Source of the DNA: Pohlia nutans
Taxonomy: Eukaryota; Streptophyta; Bryopsida; Bryales; Mniaceae
NCBI GenBank assembly: GCA_022496805.1
Contig: CM040107.1
Coordinates: 8,514,501-8,578,500, forward strand
Direction of reading: 5' to 3'
DNA length: 64,000 nt
Shown: positions 35,218 through 45,900 of the stretch, one piece after another
Layout: every line of letters begins with the position of its first letter
Position numbering within the stretch: the stretch's first letter is position 1
The notes under the pieces: generated by a model
The model's input: only the letters and a program-made list of their open reading frames with translations
What the model was told of the DNA's origin: nothing
The model's database searches: none
Program-made: the position numbers and the translations under genes

Positions 35218-36316
35218 TTTCTCAACGCAAATATTAAGTGTGAATGAACTTTTCAATGCCTGATTGTGAGATGTGGATAATGGGCGTGATTATAGGCTAA
35301 ACTGTACACCTAGACCCAACTTGGTCAGCTTGTAGTTTGAGGTGTTTACATATAGCTTTAGACAGGTGGAAAGTAGGGGTCAAGTCCGACACATTCGATC
35401 AAGGATCAAAAGTCTGTATGTGATACATGTGTGTGATGCATGTTTGTGAGCTTGCAAATGATGTACGTGGCTATGATCCTTCCAACCAGAGCTCGTGAGC
35501 AACCAAGAGACGCACCTAGCTAATAGCAGATAGATATCAGGGGTCAGGTCCAACTTATCATATTGACGCTGGCCCCCTTATGCTTGCACGCTAGCCCCTT
35601 TGCTCGCACGCTGGCCCCTTATGCTCGCACAATGGCCTTTTATGTTCGCACGCTCGCCCCTTATGCTCGCATAATGGCCATATATGCTCACACGCTGGCC
35701 CTTTGTGCTCTCACGATGGGTTTATACTCAAGTAAAGTTTCATGATTTATGCGAGTGACACGAGTGAAGCGAGTGACGCGTGAAGCTAGTAATGCATTGT
35801 GCTATGGGCAGTCTAGGATCAAGGGTTGGGTCTGACTACTAAATTGGATTTTTTGAATGAGCTTGGCTTGCTTGTGTGCACTCTAGATACAAAAGCATCG
35901 AAGGAGGTCCGAGAATGTGAGCACAGTGCCACAAGTAGTTGGAAATCAGGTTTCGGGTCCAACACCTACTTTGAACACTAGAGCAAGGTCGTTATGAGTG
36001 AAAGTGCGAGCGAGCTTGCTAATGCGAGCGAGCTTGCAATACACTCTTCTCAAGGATGTCAAAAATCAGAGGTCGGGTCTGACTTTTAATTGTGCAAGTA
36101 ATGTAAATGAGTGAGCGACTGGCGAGTGATGAGTGCGAGTAACGTCAGTGAGTCGTGAGCAAGTAATGTGAGCGCGTGAGTGAATGCAAGTTGAATTTGA
36201 GTGATGCAGAATGCATTGGTTTGGAGCTCGAGTGATGCATATATAGGTTTGGAGCGCTAGTTTTGCACAGTGCATGGAACAGTCAAGAATGAGGGGTAGG
36301 GTCCGACACGTGCTTT
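35218..36316. repeat. Non-coding region with dispersed 20-bp phrase and a GC-containing minisatellite
   Basis: A phrase of the form GGGTC(A/G)GGTCCGAC recurs at about 35376, 35540, 35817, 35947, 36069 and 36291, all in the same orientation. Between 35565 and 35730 a ~26-bp unit, TATGCTCGCACGCTGGCCCC, is repeated about six times. Short GAGTGA/GCGAGTGA runs follow at 35750 and 36110. No gene seen. Confidence 0.6.
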
Positions 36317-37795
36317 CACTAGTAGAAAATCATGACCAAATCAACAAAAAATCAACAGATCTATGTTGTTCAGGGCACTGTAATGACCAATTTCAAAGAT
36401 TTTAAAACTTTTGTAAAACTCAACAATTTGCTGCCTAATTTTTTGTTGATTTGAATAGTACAATGACCAAATCAACAAATTTTAGTGCACGTGGAGTCTT
36501 TTTTAGAATCTTTTGGGAATCTTTTGAAATCTTTTGGAATATTTTGGAATACTATAGAAGTTGTTGGAATATTATTGAATCTTTTGAATCTTTTGCAATT
36601 TATAAACTTGATTTTTCAAAACGTGATTTTTTTTACTTTTGAACAATTTTTGGCACCTATGACAAATAGATTTAATTGATTTTAAATTCTTTATACAAAC
36701 TTTTAATAAGATTGTGAACATAATTTCCGAGGTTGAAAGGCATCAAAGCACCCAATTATGACTTTCCAAACACTTAAAACATTTAAAACACCCTTATTTG
36801 GGCAAAATTTAAACATCGTGGTTGAAGTTCTATGTACTCTGAATTTTTTTTAACCCCTAAATTAAACGACTGCTCAACCATTTTTTGATCGCAGCCCAAA
36901 CAATAGTGACTACTTATGGGCAGAAAATGACACTTTCCAAGTTTTCGTTTTTTAGGGCATAGTACATAACTATTGGGGTCATATTTTCCTCACACTTTCA
37001 GTATCCTAACAATGGGTTGCTGCATTCCCATGTTGTTGGGCATGCTTCAACACTAGTAGAAAAGGTGGCACTGCCGAGGGAGATGTCCACGTAAGCAATG
37101 CTCAAATCCACGCATGTACAGTGATTTTTCCTGGGCATGTCCCAGGGGTGCAATTTTTTCTACAAGTGTAAGTGTGTGCCATTTCAAAATTTGTGTGCTG
37201 GAAATTTGGAATCTTCTTTTTGTTTCTACACAATTATCCGTTTTTTTGAAACATTCAATCAATTGAACTCATCAACCCCTAAGTGATCAATTGAACTCAT
37301 TAAGCCTTAAGTGACCAATCGACCATTTTCTGGTTGCACCCAAAATAGCACTGACTACCTATGATTAGGAAATGACATTTTCAAGATTTAATATCTTGTC
37401 AAAATTGGGGGGAGAAATCATGTTCTAGTGTTGTTTGATACATTTCATTTGCAATATTGAGGTTTAGTGAGGAATTTTTCAACGACACAGACCTCAATAT
37501 TGTCTTAGTGTTATAAAACTTACTACTTCGGGAAACTAATGATGTTCTCGTCTTTGAAAAAAAATTCTTTTAAAATTTTGGAATGGAATGTTTAGTTTTA
37601 ACCAATCATACCAAATTTCATGCTCTAAATGTAGAATTAGTAATTTTGGTGAATTTCAAGTGGTAAATGCATCAAAATTCATTAAATGAGTATTTAAAAC
37701 TCTTTTTGGAAGATTGACCATACAGATAATTACTAAACATCATGCTTCTCATTTTCTCTTTTGAACCAAACTTCATCAAAATAGCAGAAGTAACG
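36317..37795. other. AT-rich non-coding region with CACTAGTAGAAAA ends
   Basis: No gene seen. The word CACTAGTAGAAAA occurs at 36317 and 37051. Direct repeats ATGACCAAATCAACAAA lie at about 36336 and 36468. The rest is AT-rich. Confidence 0.4.
37051..37168. mobile_element. Possible 118-bp CACTA-type mini-element
   Basis: Starts CACTAGTAGAAAA at 37051 and ends TTTTTTCTACAAGTG at 37168, which reverse-complements to CACTTGTAGAAAA, an imperfect 13-bp inverted terminus. Flanks are CAA and TAA, not a clean 3-bp duplication, so this is tentative. Confidence 0.4.
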
Positions 37796-39823
37796 TCATA
37801 TAATACATCTAGGTTTCTCCCTTACGCCCTGTTCTTCTATGAGTGGTGCCAACTGCTGCTTGGTCTCGGACCAGCCTCCCTCTAGCGTGGCACACTGCTG
37901 CTGGCTGTGGTGGAGTTGAGTAGTCAACTCCCTGAGCCGCCCCTCAAGGCCGAGCTTGGCGCTGACCAACTCTTCATAGCTTGGATTTGACCGGTCCCTA
38001 TGGTCTTGTAGTTCCTTCACCCGTTTAATGGCATCAGCTACTATGACTTGTAACTGCTGGACCATCTGCACGAGATTCGAATTGGTGACCCTGCGTTGGA
38101 CCCTTGGAGCCACTTCTTATGGCCCTCCTGACTCCCGTCTTGTCGTTGCCTCTACCTGATCTGTAAAGATCTCCATAGCCAACTCCTTAACCTGACCCCT
38201 TTGGACCCTTAGAGCCACTTCTTCTGGCCGTCCTGACTCCGGTCTTGTCGTTGCTTCCACCTGATCTCTGGAGATCTCCATAGGCGGTTCTTCAACCTGG
38301 TTCCCTTGTTGCTCCATCGGGCCCCACTCTTGCTGATTCTCCTTTGAAATTTGCTCCTGCTCCTGAATCGCCAAGACAAGATTTTCCAATTTGTCGGCAC
38401 CTGCAGAGCTGAACATTGCTTGAGCCTGCGGCTCAATGGGAGGTCGAGCTTGTCCTGCCGTCGATCTCACATGCCTCTGAGTAGGGTGAATTTGGCGCGT
38501 CACCTTTCCCTTTGGGGTTGTTTCCACTCTTGAAGTAAGGGCTCTTCTCTCCAAGTCCTCCTTCTCCTTAGTGTCAAGCGAGTCCGAGGTACTATCTCTG
38601 TACTTAGGGGGATTAGGACCCCTCCGTAGCCTTTTTAAAATGCCCCATGTCTCTCTCCGTGCAACTGGTGATACCTCTTGTCTCTTCTTCTCTGTCCTCT
38701 TTGGCTGGATTATCTCATCTGAAGTTGAATAATGGAGGTTCATGACGATCAGTGCCGACGGCAAACAAGACTGTTGTTCAATGTCTTGTGCCTGGTCCTC
38801 CTCCTGCCGGGCTAGGTAAGTGTCAAACGCCCCTTGGAAGCCCCCTCCACTGGCCACGTGTGGTGGAAGTTCTCCTGGAGGGCGTACTAGCGTCGTATCT
38901 GGTGGTCCCGCACTGCCATCGGACTCCTCACTTGAACTCACCTCCTTTGGCTTCGAATCACAGTATTGTTCTTCGTCTGGAAACCAATTCCTCAAGAGGG
39001 CATCAATCAGCTCTACCCCCTTGATTACCCTGTAGTCGCTGGTATGCACCCGGATGAGCATTCTTCTGAGACTAGACAAGATAAGAGGCACCTAGTTGTG
39101 ATCTCCCTGCCTGGTACATGTTCTCTAGCAGCTCGGTGCTAGCGTAGTGGGACTTCTTCTTGACACACATAATCTCTATCAAGGCCCTCACTCTATCCTG
39201 GTACACTGGAGCAAAGCCCTTGACCCTGGTCCCGTCTGTGTTGTGGTCTGCCTTGCTCAAGCCATACATGGAGATATACTTGGGGTCCAGGTCCTTGTTG
39301 GCTTTAGGAACAGTAGATATTTAGTTCCCTCTATGCCCAGAGCCTGCTATATAGTCCAAGCTGTAATCTCTATGAGTACACCTTGCACATTAGCCCGAAT
39401 TGGCATAGTATACTCTATCTTTTCACCCTTGTAGTACTGAAACCCCTCTATCATATCTGACACTAGCTCCGTACGTGATGTGGGCCAGGTGTACTCATAA
39501 AACGCCCCCAGACTAACTTGCTCTGCCTATGCATCATCCTTGACCTTCCTCCATATCTACAAGTGCTCTAATGGAAGAAATCTGAGCTGGATAGATCTGT
39601 TTACCTTTCTTTCGACGTAAGTCCTCTTCGGGAGCCTACCAATGGTGCTGGTGAACTTCCTCCGGACTGGCCTCCCTGGTGCTGCACCGTTCGGTCTTGG
39701 TCTCCCTCTGACTTGCTTCTCCCGCTCACAAACAGCCGCCTCTTGTGTAGCCTCTGGATGGTCGTCCTTATTAAGCTCTATTACTTCCATCTTGTCCTGG
39801 TGGCTAAGTACAGCTGGGCGCAC
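37796..39823 (-). pseudogene. Plant-transposon-protein-like ORF, copy 2, with coiled-coil tail
   Basis: The minus-strand reading starts near 39823 (MRPAVLSHQDKMEVIELNKD) and passes LPKRTYVERKVNRSIQLRFL, TSRTELVSDMIEGF, YTMPIRANVQGVLIEITAWT, HYASTELLENMYQAGRSQL, MLIRVHTSDYRVIKG and ELIDALLRNWFPDEEQY. It aligns block by block with the ORF at 5532-6524. The tail is acidic/polar, then Gln-rich, contains a ~34-residue tandem repeat (MEISRDQVEATTRPESG / MEIFTDQVEATTRRESG) and ends in a predicted coiled coil (VQQLQVIVADAIKRVKELQ). Breaks: TAG at plus 39557, 39527 and 39347, TAA at 38117, and shifts near 39310 and 39085. Function is unknown. Confidence 0.6.
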
Positions 39824-40215
39824 CTAAATCCGAAGTCGCTAAAAGGCTAAAACAAAGCTTGTTCAAAGCTCAGCCTCCGCTGATACGTGCTTACGGCTAT
39901 CGTGGCAGACACATGCTGGGTGCAATTAACTGATTGAATACGACGACAATGGCCAGGTAGCCAGGGCCCACACGACGACCAGAGAGAACACCACGAACTT
40001 GGACGGACAAAGATTGGAGCAATAAGACAAGGGTTTTGGCCGCCAAAACCGGCTCGGTGCAAGGGCCAAGGTTTAAGCAAAGACAGTGGGCAGGTTGAAC
40101 ACAACAACAAGGGAAATCACCACGAACACAATTACAAATGTGGTTTCCTAAAGACAATGGCGATGAGTATGGCCGGTATCGACAGGGTGCAATTGCGAGT
40201 GTTAATAGAAAGACA
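39824..40215. repeat. GC-rich GAACACNACGACCA-type repeat, left flank of CACTA-2
   Basis: Contains GGCCAGGTAGCCAGGGCC, CACGACGACCAGAGAGAACA and ATGGCCGGTATCGACAGG, the same vocabulary as 58217 onward. It ends in ACA at 40213-40215, the proposed target duplication. No gene seen. Confidence 0.6.
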
Positions 40216-40599
40216 CACTATAAGAAACTTGTGTTTTTTGTGATGTTCTGAAAAACTGCGTCGTGTTTTTCTCCTGTCATCATGTTAGTCGCTTGTGTCT
40301 CGACGAACGTAAGGATGTCCACGCGGTACTTTGCTACAGTTGCTAATATGGTCTGTCGGTCCACCCGTGTGTACCTCAAAACGCGAAGATGTTGGTAGAA
40401 ACGTGCCCGTTCCGTAGGACGTCTCGCAGGACATCCTGGGCGATGCAGAACTACCACGTTGGCAAGGCAATCCCGTTTCACCGAGGGTAAGTTTAGAAAA
40501 GTTACAAGTGTGCGAGGTAGAATGCAGCCCGGCTGTAAAAAAAACAGCATAATGGGCAGCGGTTTGCAAGAGCAAAAGGAAATATGCATCCTCTTATCA

Positions 40600-40965
40600 A
40601 ATACTCTTTATTTTTTTCCCGTTTTAATGTAATTTTATAATACCACTACATTTAGAACATTCATTTTATTTTCATTATTTTGCACTCTCAGAATTTTTCA
40701 TTTGTCAATTTCTTATAATAGTCTTAAGTAATAATATTTTAATGATATTATTATAATATATTAATAATACTGAATATTTTAATAATAAAATAAAATAAAA
40801 TAAAATAAAATAATATTAAAATATATTATATTTTATATTAAATTCATTTTTTACATTAAAATATTAAAATATTATTATTTTAATATTAAAATATTATTAG
40901 AAATGTGTTGTTGCCAAAAATAGACTTTTATAAAATACTATGATTTTTTAAAATTTATGGTACAA
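40600..40965. repeat. AT-rich low-complexity tract
   Basis: Nearly pure A/T, with runs such as AATAAAATAAAATAAAATAA and repeated TTAAAATATTA. It separates the CACTA-2 left end from its GACGTC-rich arm. No gene. Confidence 0.85.
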
Positions 40966-41029
40966 TATACACGTGGACATATTATTCATTTCAGAATTTA
41001 CAACTCTTCATCTACATGGCAAGCAAAAT

Positions 41030-42790
41030 TCCACGTCGGACGAGCTCACACGTCATACTATTCACGATGGCGAGAGTAACGTCCACATGTTTCGGTGGAC
41101 ATCCTCTGGTATGTCCGCGATGACGTCCAGGAAATGCAACGATGTCCCTAGCAGAAACGTCCACGATGTGGCTGCAGACGTCTCAAACGGTGTCTCTGTA
41201 GACATCCTTGAAGACATCCGAAACAACATCAAAAAGAACGTCCATATGCATTCATGTCTCACTCGATGTGCGAGGTGTCTCAAATGTCATCCGTAATGGC
41301 GCACTCCGAACGTGTGCTATGACATCCCGGCACACGTTTGTATGTTGTTGGTGACATGTCCACGACGACATCCGCGACGATCGGGCCCGCGTCTCCAACA
41401 TTGTATTCATGGATGTCCAAAGGGATGTCCCATCAAACATCTGCGACGACTTTCCTGATGCTACAAGATGTCTTGGCAGAGACGTCCACTATGACATGGT
41501 AGAGGACGTCGCTGACGTCGGCGATGACAGCGCACGATCACATACGACACAAAACAGGACGTTGTAGAGATCTTCCACTGGAACACTTAGATGTCTCATG
41601 GAACGCAGCAGTATCTCTGAGGCTGAGACGTCATGTATACTTCTGCAGAGCTCACAAAGGGTGTCTCTCTAAACATCTGTGAGAATGCATCGGAGACTAC
41701 ATATGAGACCTGTGGATGCACAAATGTCTCAGGCGATGTACGCGTTCTCTCAAGGGTCATCCGTGATCGCGCGCTCCATACGTGTGCTAGGACATCCCGG
41801 CATGCATCCGCATGTTGCTGGTGACGTGTCAGCGATGATATCTGCGAGAGACGGGCCTGCATCTCCATAGAAACGTTTGCATGGGATGTCTGTTGTGATG
41901 TCCAAGCTTACATCGCCGCAGTCATCCAGCACGCACGTATGCGTGTTTGCTGAGACGTCCATTGCGACACGGCAGAGGACATAGCGGACGTCCATAATGA
42001 CATAGCATCCGTCACAATCCCAGACATCAGACAGATCATCCATCGAAACGGTGGGTCGTCTCACTCAACATAGGTGGATGCCTTTATCTGTAACGTCCAA
42101 GATGCTTCTGCAGACGTCACATACAGTGACTCTCCGGACATTTGTGAAGACATCGAACGCCAGAGACAAAACCATGTCCAAGCACGGATGTCTTAGATGA
42201 CATACAAGATGTCCGAGAGGTCATCCGTGACGGCGCGCTCCAAACGCCTCGTGGGACATCTCGCCGTACATGAGCATGTTTTTGATGACGTGTTAGCGAT
42301 GACATCCGCAACGACGGGGCCCGCGTCTCGATCATTGTCATCAAGAATGTCCATACGGATGTCTCATCAAACATTGCCGCATACATCCGCCATGTATCAG
42401 GGCGTCTTCGGAGAGACGCCCAATGTGACACGTTAGAGGACGTCACTCACGTCTGCGCTGACATTGCACAAGCAGATAAGTCACACTGCAGGACGTCCCC
42501 AATAACGTCCCCCATTATTGCTAAACGTATCCTTGAACATAGCTCTATGTCTCCAGATTAAACGTCCGGGATGTTGTTACAAACATTACCGAGGGTGTCT
42601 CTGTAGACATCCGTATGACATCATGCGCGACATAAGAGAGAATGTCCGAGCATGTCTCTCTCAGTTGATTTACGCAATGTCTCAGAGGTCATCCATGACG
42701 CTTCAGACGTGTCCTGTGACATCATCTTGTTCATGCGTATGTTGTAGAAGACGTGTCAGCGATGGCAACCGCAACAAGCGAACACTGATG
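41030..42790. repeat. CACTA-2 left arm: ~467-bp tandem repeat, four degenerate copies
   Basis: The marker phrase GTCATCCGTGA (or close variant) falls at 41286, 41756, 42220 and 42688, spacing 470, 464 and 468 bp. Each unit also carries CATCCGCAACGA-like and GGGCCCGCGTCTC-like blocks. Within the units GACGTC, GACATCC and GATGTCC words recur every 15-40 bp. Many small ORFs on both strands here are by-products. A further related unit is centred at about 44021 inside the inner element. Confidence 0.8.
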
Positions 42791-43118
42791 AGGGCCGCGG
42801 TAATATTGGGCGAATACCACTTCTCTTCCACTCTTTCCTTCCACTGAGACACATCGTCCTCTCATACATCTTCTGCACCATACGTTGCGGAGCCTTCTTC
42901 GTTTAATCAGTCCAACCCACTCTGGGATCAAGGTCCTTTGCATACGGACTGGTCCGACTAGATGTCCGGCCTTTTCCACGATCGTACGTTGCCATTTCGC
43001 CATCCAAATATCCATAGTCGTCAATAGTGATGGGTAGTCGCTCGTGCTTCACGTACATCATTGCGTCCCAATTATGCGACGACATGTGACCCGTCTCATC
43101 GTCGTACTTGCACTTCAT
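42770..43118 (-). pseudogene. Unrecognised coding-like fragment in CACTA-2 left arm
   Basis: A minus-strand frame reads MKCKYDDETGHMSSHNWD, then MYVKHERLPITIDDYGYLDG and ends at plus 42903. An overlapping frame continues EWVGLIKRRRLRNVW. The composition is unlike the surrounding GACGTC repeats, suggesting a captured or residual coding segment. I do not recognise a family, and it may be chance. Confidence 0.3.
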
Positions 43119-45900
43119 GAAACTTTGATATCAAAAGGCGCCTTTGTAGGCTCAAGCCACATATCACACGAATCATGCAAATCCCTTTTTCTTGAATATT
43201 TAACCCCAACAAATTATGGTTTCAAAATGACCAATTTGATTCATCATATTCTGAGAAATGTGATTCGGATGGTGTAAAAAATTTGCATTCTGTACATAAT
43301 ATGTACAGAGATCTTCTAGCAATGTTACCCAGTCTTAGTAGAAGTTGCCGAGAATGTGGAGGGAATATCTTAGAAAGCAACTGTCAACGAAGTATTGCTG
43401 CAGTATAACCTTTACATTAACCTTGCACTATAAGAAACCAACGTTTTTGGTGATGTCCTCAGTTATGTCGACGTGTTTTTTTGATGTCTTGGTGCTAGCC
43501 ACTGATGTCTCGCATGTTGTAGGTGACGTGTCAGCGATGACATCCGCAACAAGCGGACACTGATGAGGGCCTTGGTTTAGGTTTAGGGCAACGGCCTCAT
43601 CGTCGTATCTGCAGCCAACGACATGTTAGCAATGACATCCGCAACGAGGGAGCCCGCCTCCCAAACATTATTTTCAAGGATGTTGGCATGTTAGTCCCAG
43701 CTTGCATCGCTGCAAATAACCGCCATGCAGCGGTGCGTGTTTGCCGAGACGTCCACTGCGACACGGAAGAAGACACAGACGTCGTCCACAATGACAGGGC
43801 CATGTTCAAACGTCAGAATTGAAGACATCAGCCACAACATCCACCATAACGGTTTGACGTCTCACTCAACATAGCTGGATGTCTTCATCTGAAACGTCCA
43901 AGACGCGTCTGCAAAAGTCAGAATCAGTGTCTCTTCGGACATCTATAAAGACATCCAACTTGACATAGGAGACATCGTGCAAGCACGGATATAATTGTTG
44001 ACGTACTAGATGTCTGAACAGTCATCCGTGACGGTTGAAAGAACATCCTCTGAGACATAGGACGCGCCATAGGACACAACGGACAAACACGTCTGTCGCA
44101 GTCGATGTACGCAATGTCTCAACGGTCACAACACAAACGTTCACCGATGTCTCAGACGATGTACGCGATGTTTTTTGAGACGTCCTTGGCGACATGGTTT
44201 AGGACATACATGACGTCCGAGATGACCTATCACGAGCACATACGTCACACTTGGAGACGTCACAAAGAACGTCCAAAAGAATGCGAATACGTCTTTCTGA
44301 ACAGAAGTTTATTAGAAAAATGTCTATATGAGGATGCACTGTATTGTCCATGTGGTTGAAGTTTGCCACGCTGAATCCGTACCTGTTACATTCAATGTTG
44401 GCGACTCGCACATTACTTGAGGATTTAACTCATGGAAATGAGCAACACCGTCGTGCATGGTATGGTTCACGATATTGAAGAAATTCAGAGTTGTGAATTA
44501 TCATGCCTTTTGGTGCACATTTGGGCACATTGTGCATTTCATTGAAAGAAATAACTTTTAATCCCCTTTAAAAAATATTTAGAAATATCACAATGGAAAA
44601 TGAAGTGCACTAATTTTTAAATTTATGTATTTATCAATGATAGAATTAAATCTCTGTTTGTCTAAATGATTTAATTTGGAAGATTTTGAGTATAAAACTC
44701 CCGTTCTACTACCACTTTGAACAATATAGTTAAACTTTGAATGTAAATATTGTTCATTTTTGGTTCTTTTTGGTTCATTTCAATAATTTGGAAAAACTTG
44801 GAAAAATGTGGAACATATTTCTCTTCTCATATTTGTAAATTGGAAAATTTATAGCTGCAAATTCCATACACAACCTTCTTTTCTCTTTCATAATTTCCAT
44901 ATGGACTTTTGTACTACAACAAGGCACTGATGTTTTAAATAAACAACAATTTGGATTGCATGTTTGTTATTTTTCACCTTTTTTTTTGGCATTGGTATAA
45001 GACATCTCTTAGTTGTAGTAGTTCAATTTTTTTACTTTTACCATCAATTTCTATTTATGAAGTTCTAAAAGATTAAAAAGAGGAGCAAAGTTTTGCATTT
45101 TGACAAACAAGTGATGAACCATACCATGGAAACACCCGTACTCATTTTCGAACTTTCATCATGTTCATTACAATTTTTTTTGAAAAAAAAACTTAGGTAC
45201 TTTCAAAAACTTCATATTTCTTAATATATTTAAAAGCATTTAGACGCAAGTGTAAGATGTTTTATTTGTCTAAAAATAAAATTGTGCTTGTATCAGATTT
45301 TATTTGATTAGAAACAAATTTTAGACAAGTAAAACAGTTTTAGAGAAACAAAATGTCTCAGTAATATGAAGTCTTTAAGTTTATCTGAGTGCAATATGAA
45401 TTCAAAAATTACAGTCACTAGCCAACATTGGAATGTTTCAAAGGACATCAATGATGACATCCAGCTGTCCATAAAGACGTCTAAGATGACGTCCATGAAG
45501 ATGTCTAAGATGACGTCCATGTGTCACTGCAAACATCGACTCAGATGATTTTCATCGAGTTCACTGGATGAACAGAGGCAGCTAGGGTTAGCTGCCGCAG
45601 CCAAAGTTAGGTCATGAGACCTTTAAGAGGAATTAGAGGCTGCACAAAGCTCATTTTTGCCTACATTTTTCCAAGAAGTTAGAGTTTAGAGTGTAGAGGT
45701 ATTCAAAAGTGTTGATATCTATTTTTAGAGTGATTGTTTCCCTTTTTCTCTCTAACTGGACACAAGTAAGGATGCTTTGTGGCTTTAGAAGTGTGGCGGC
45801 GACGCCGGCGATGTCAAGGACGGAGGGGGGGGGGAAATTTGATGAAAAAATTGGTGTTACAGGATTTCAAAGGCATCTTGTATGACACTATGAAGAAGGT
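43119..45900. other. Non-coding inner arm and AT-rich spacer before the satellite
   Basis: 43430-44300 is GACGTC/GACATCC-rich arm. 44400-45350 is AT-rich with no gene. 45430-45530 again has a small cluster of GACGTCCATGAAGATGTC-type repeats. 45560-45830 looks different (GCTAGGGTTAGCTGCCGCAG, GGCGGCGACGCCGGCG) and may be a captured fragment. No ORF is convincing. Confidence 0.5.

Noticed and set aside
36317..36487. 171-bp CACTA...TAGTG mini-element
   Set aside because: The ends are not inverted copies beyond five bases, and flanks TTT and CAC do not match.
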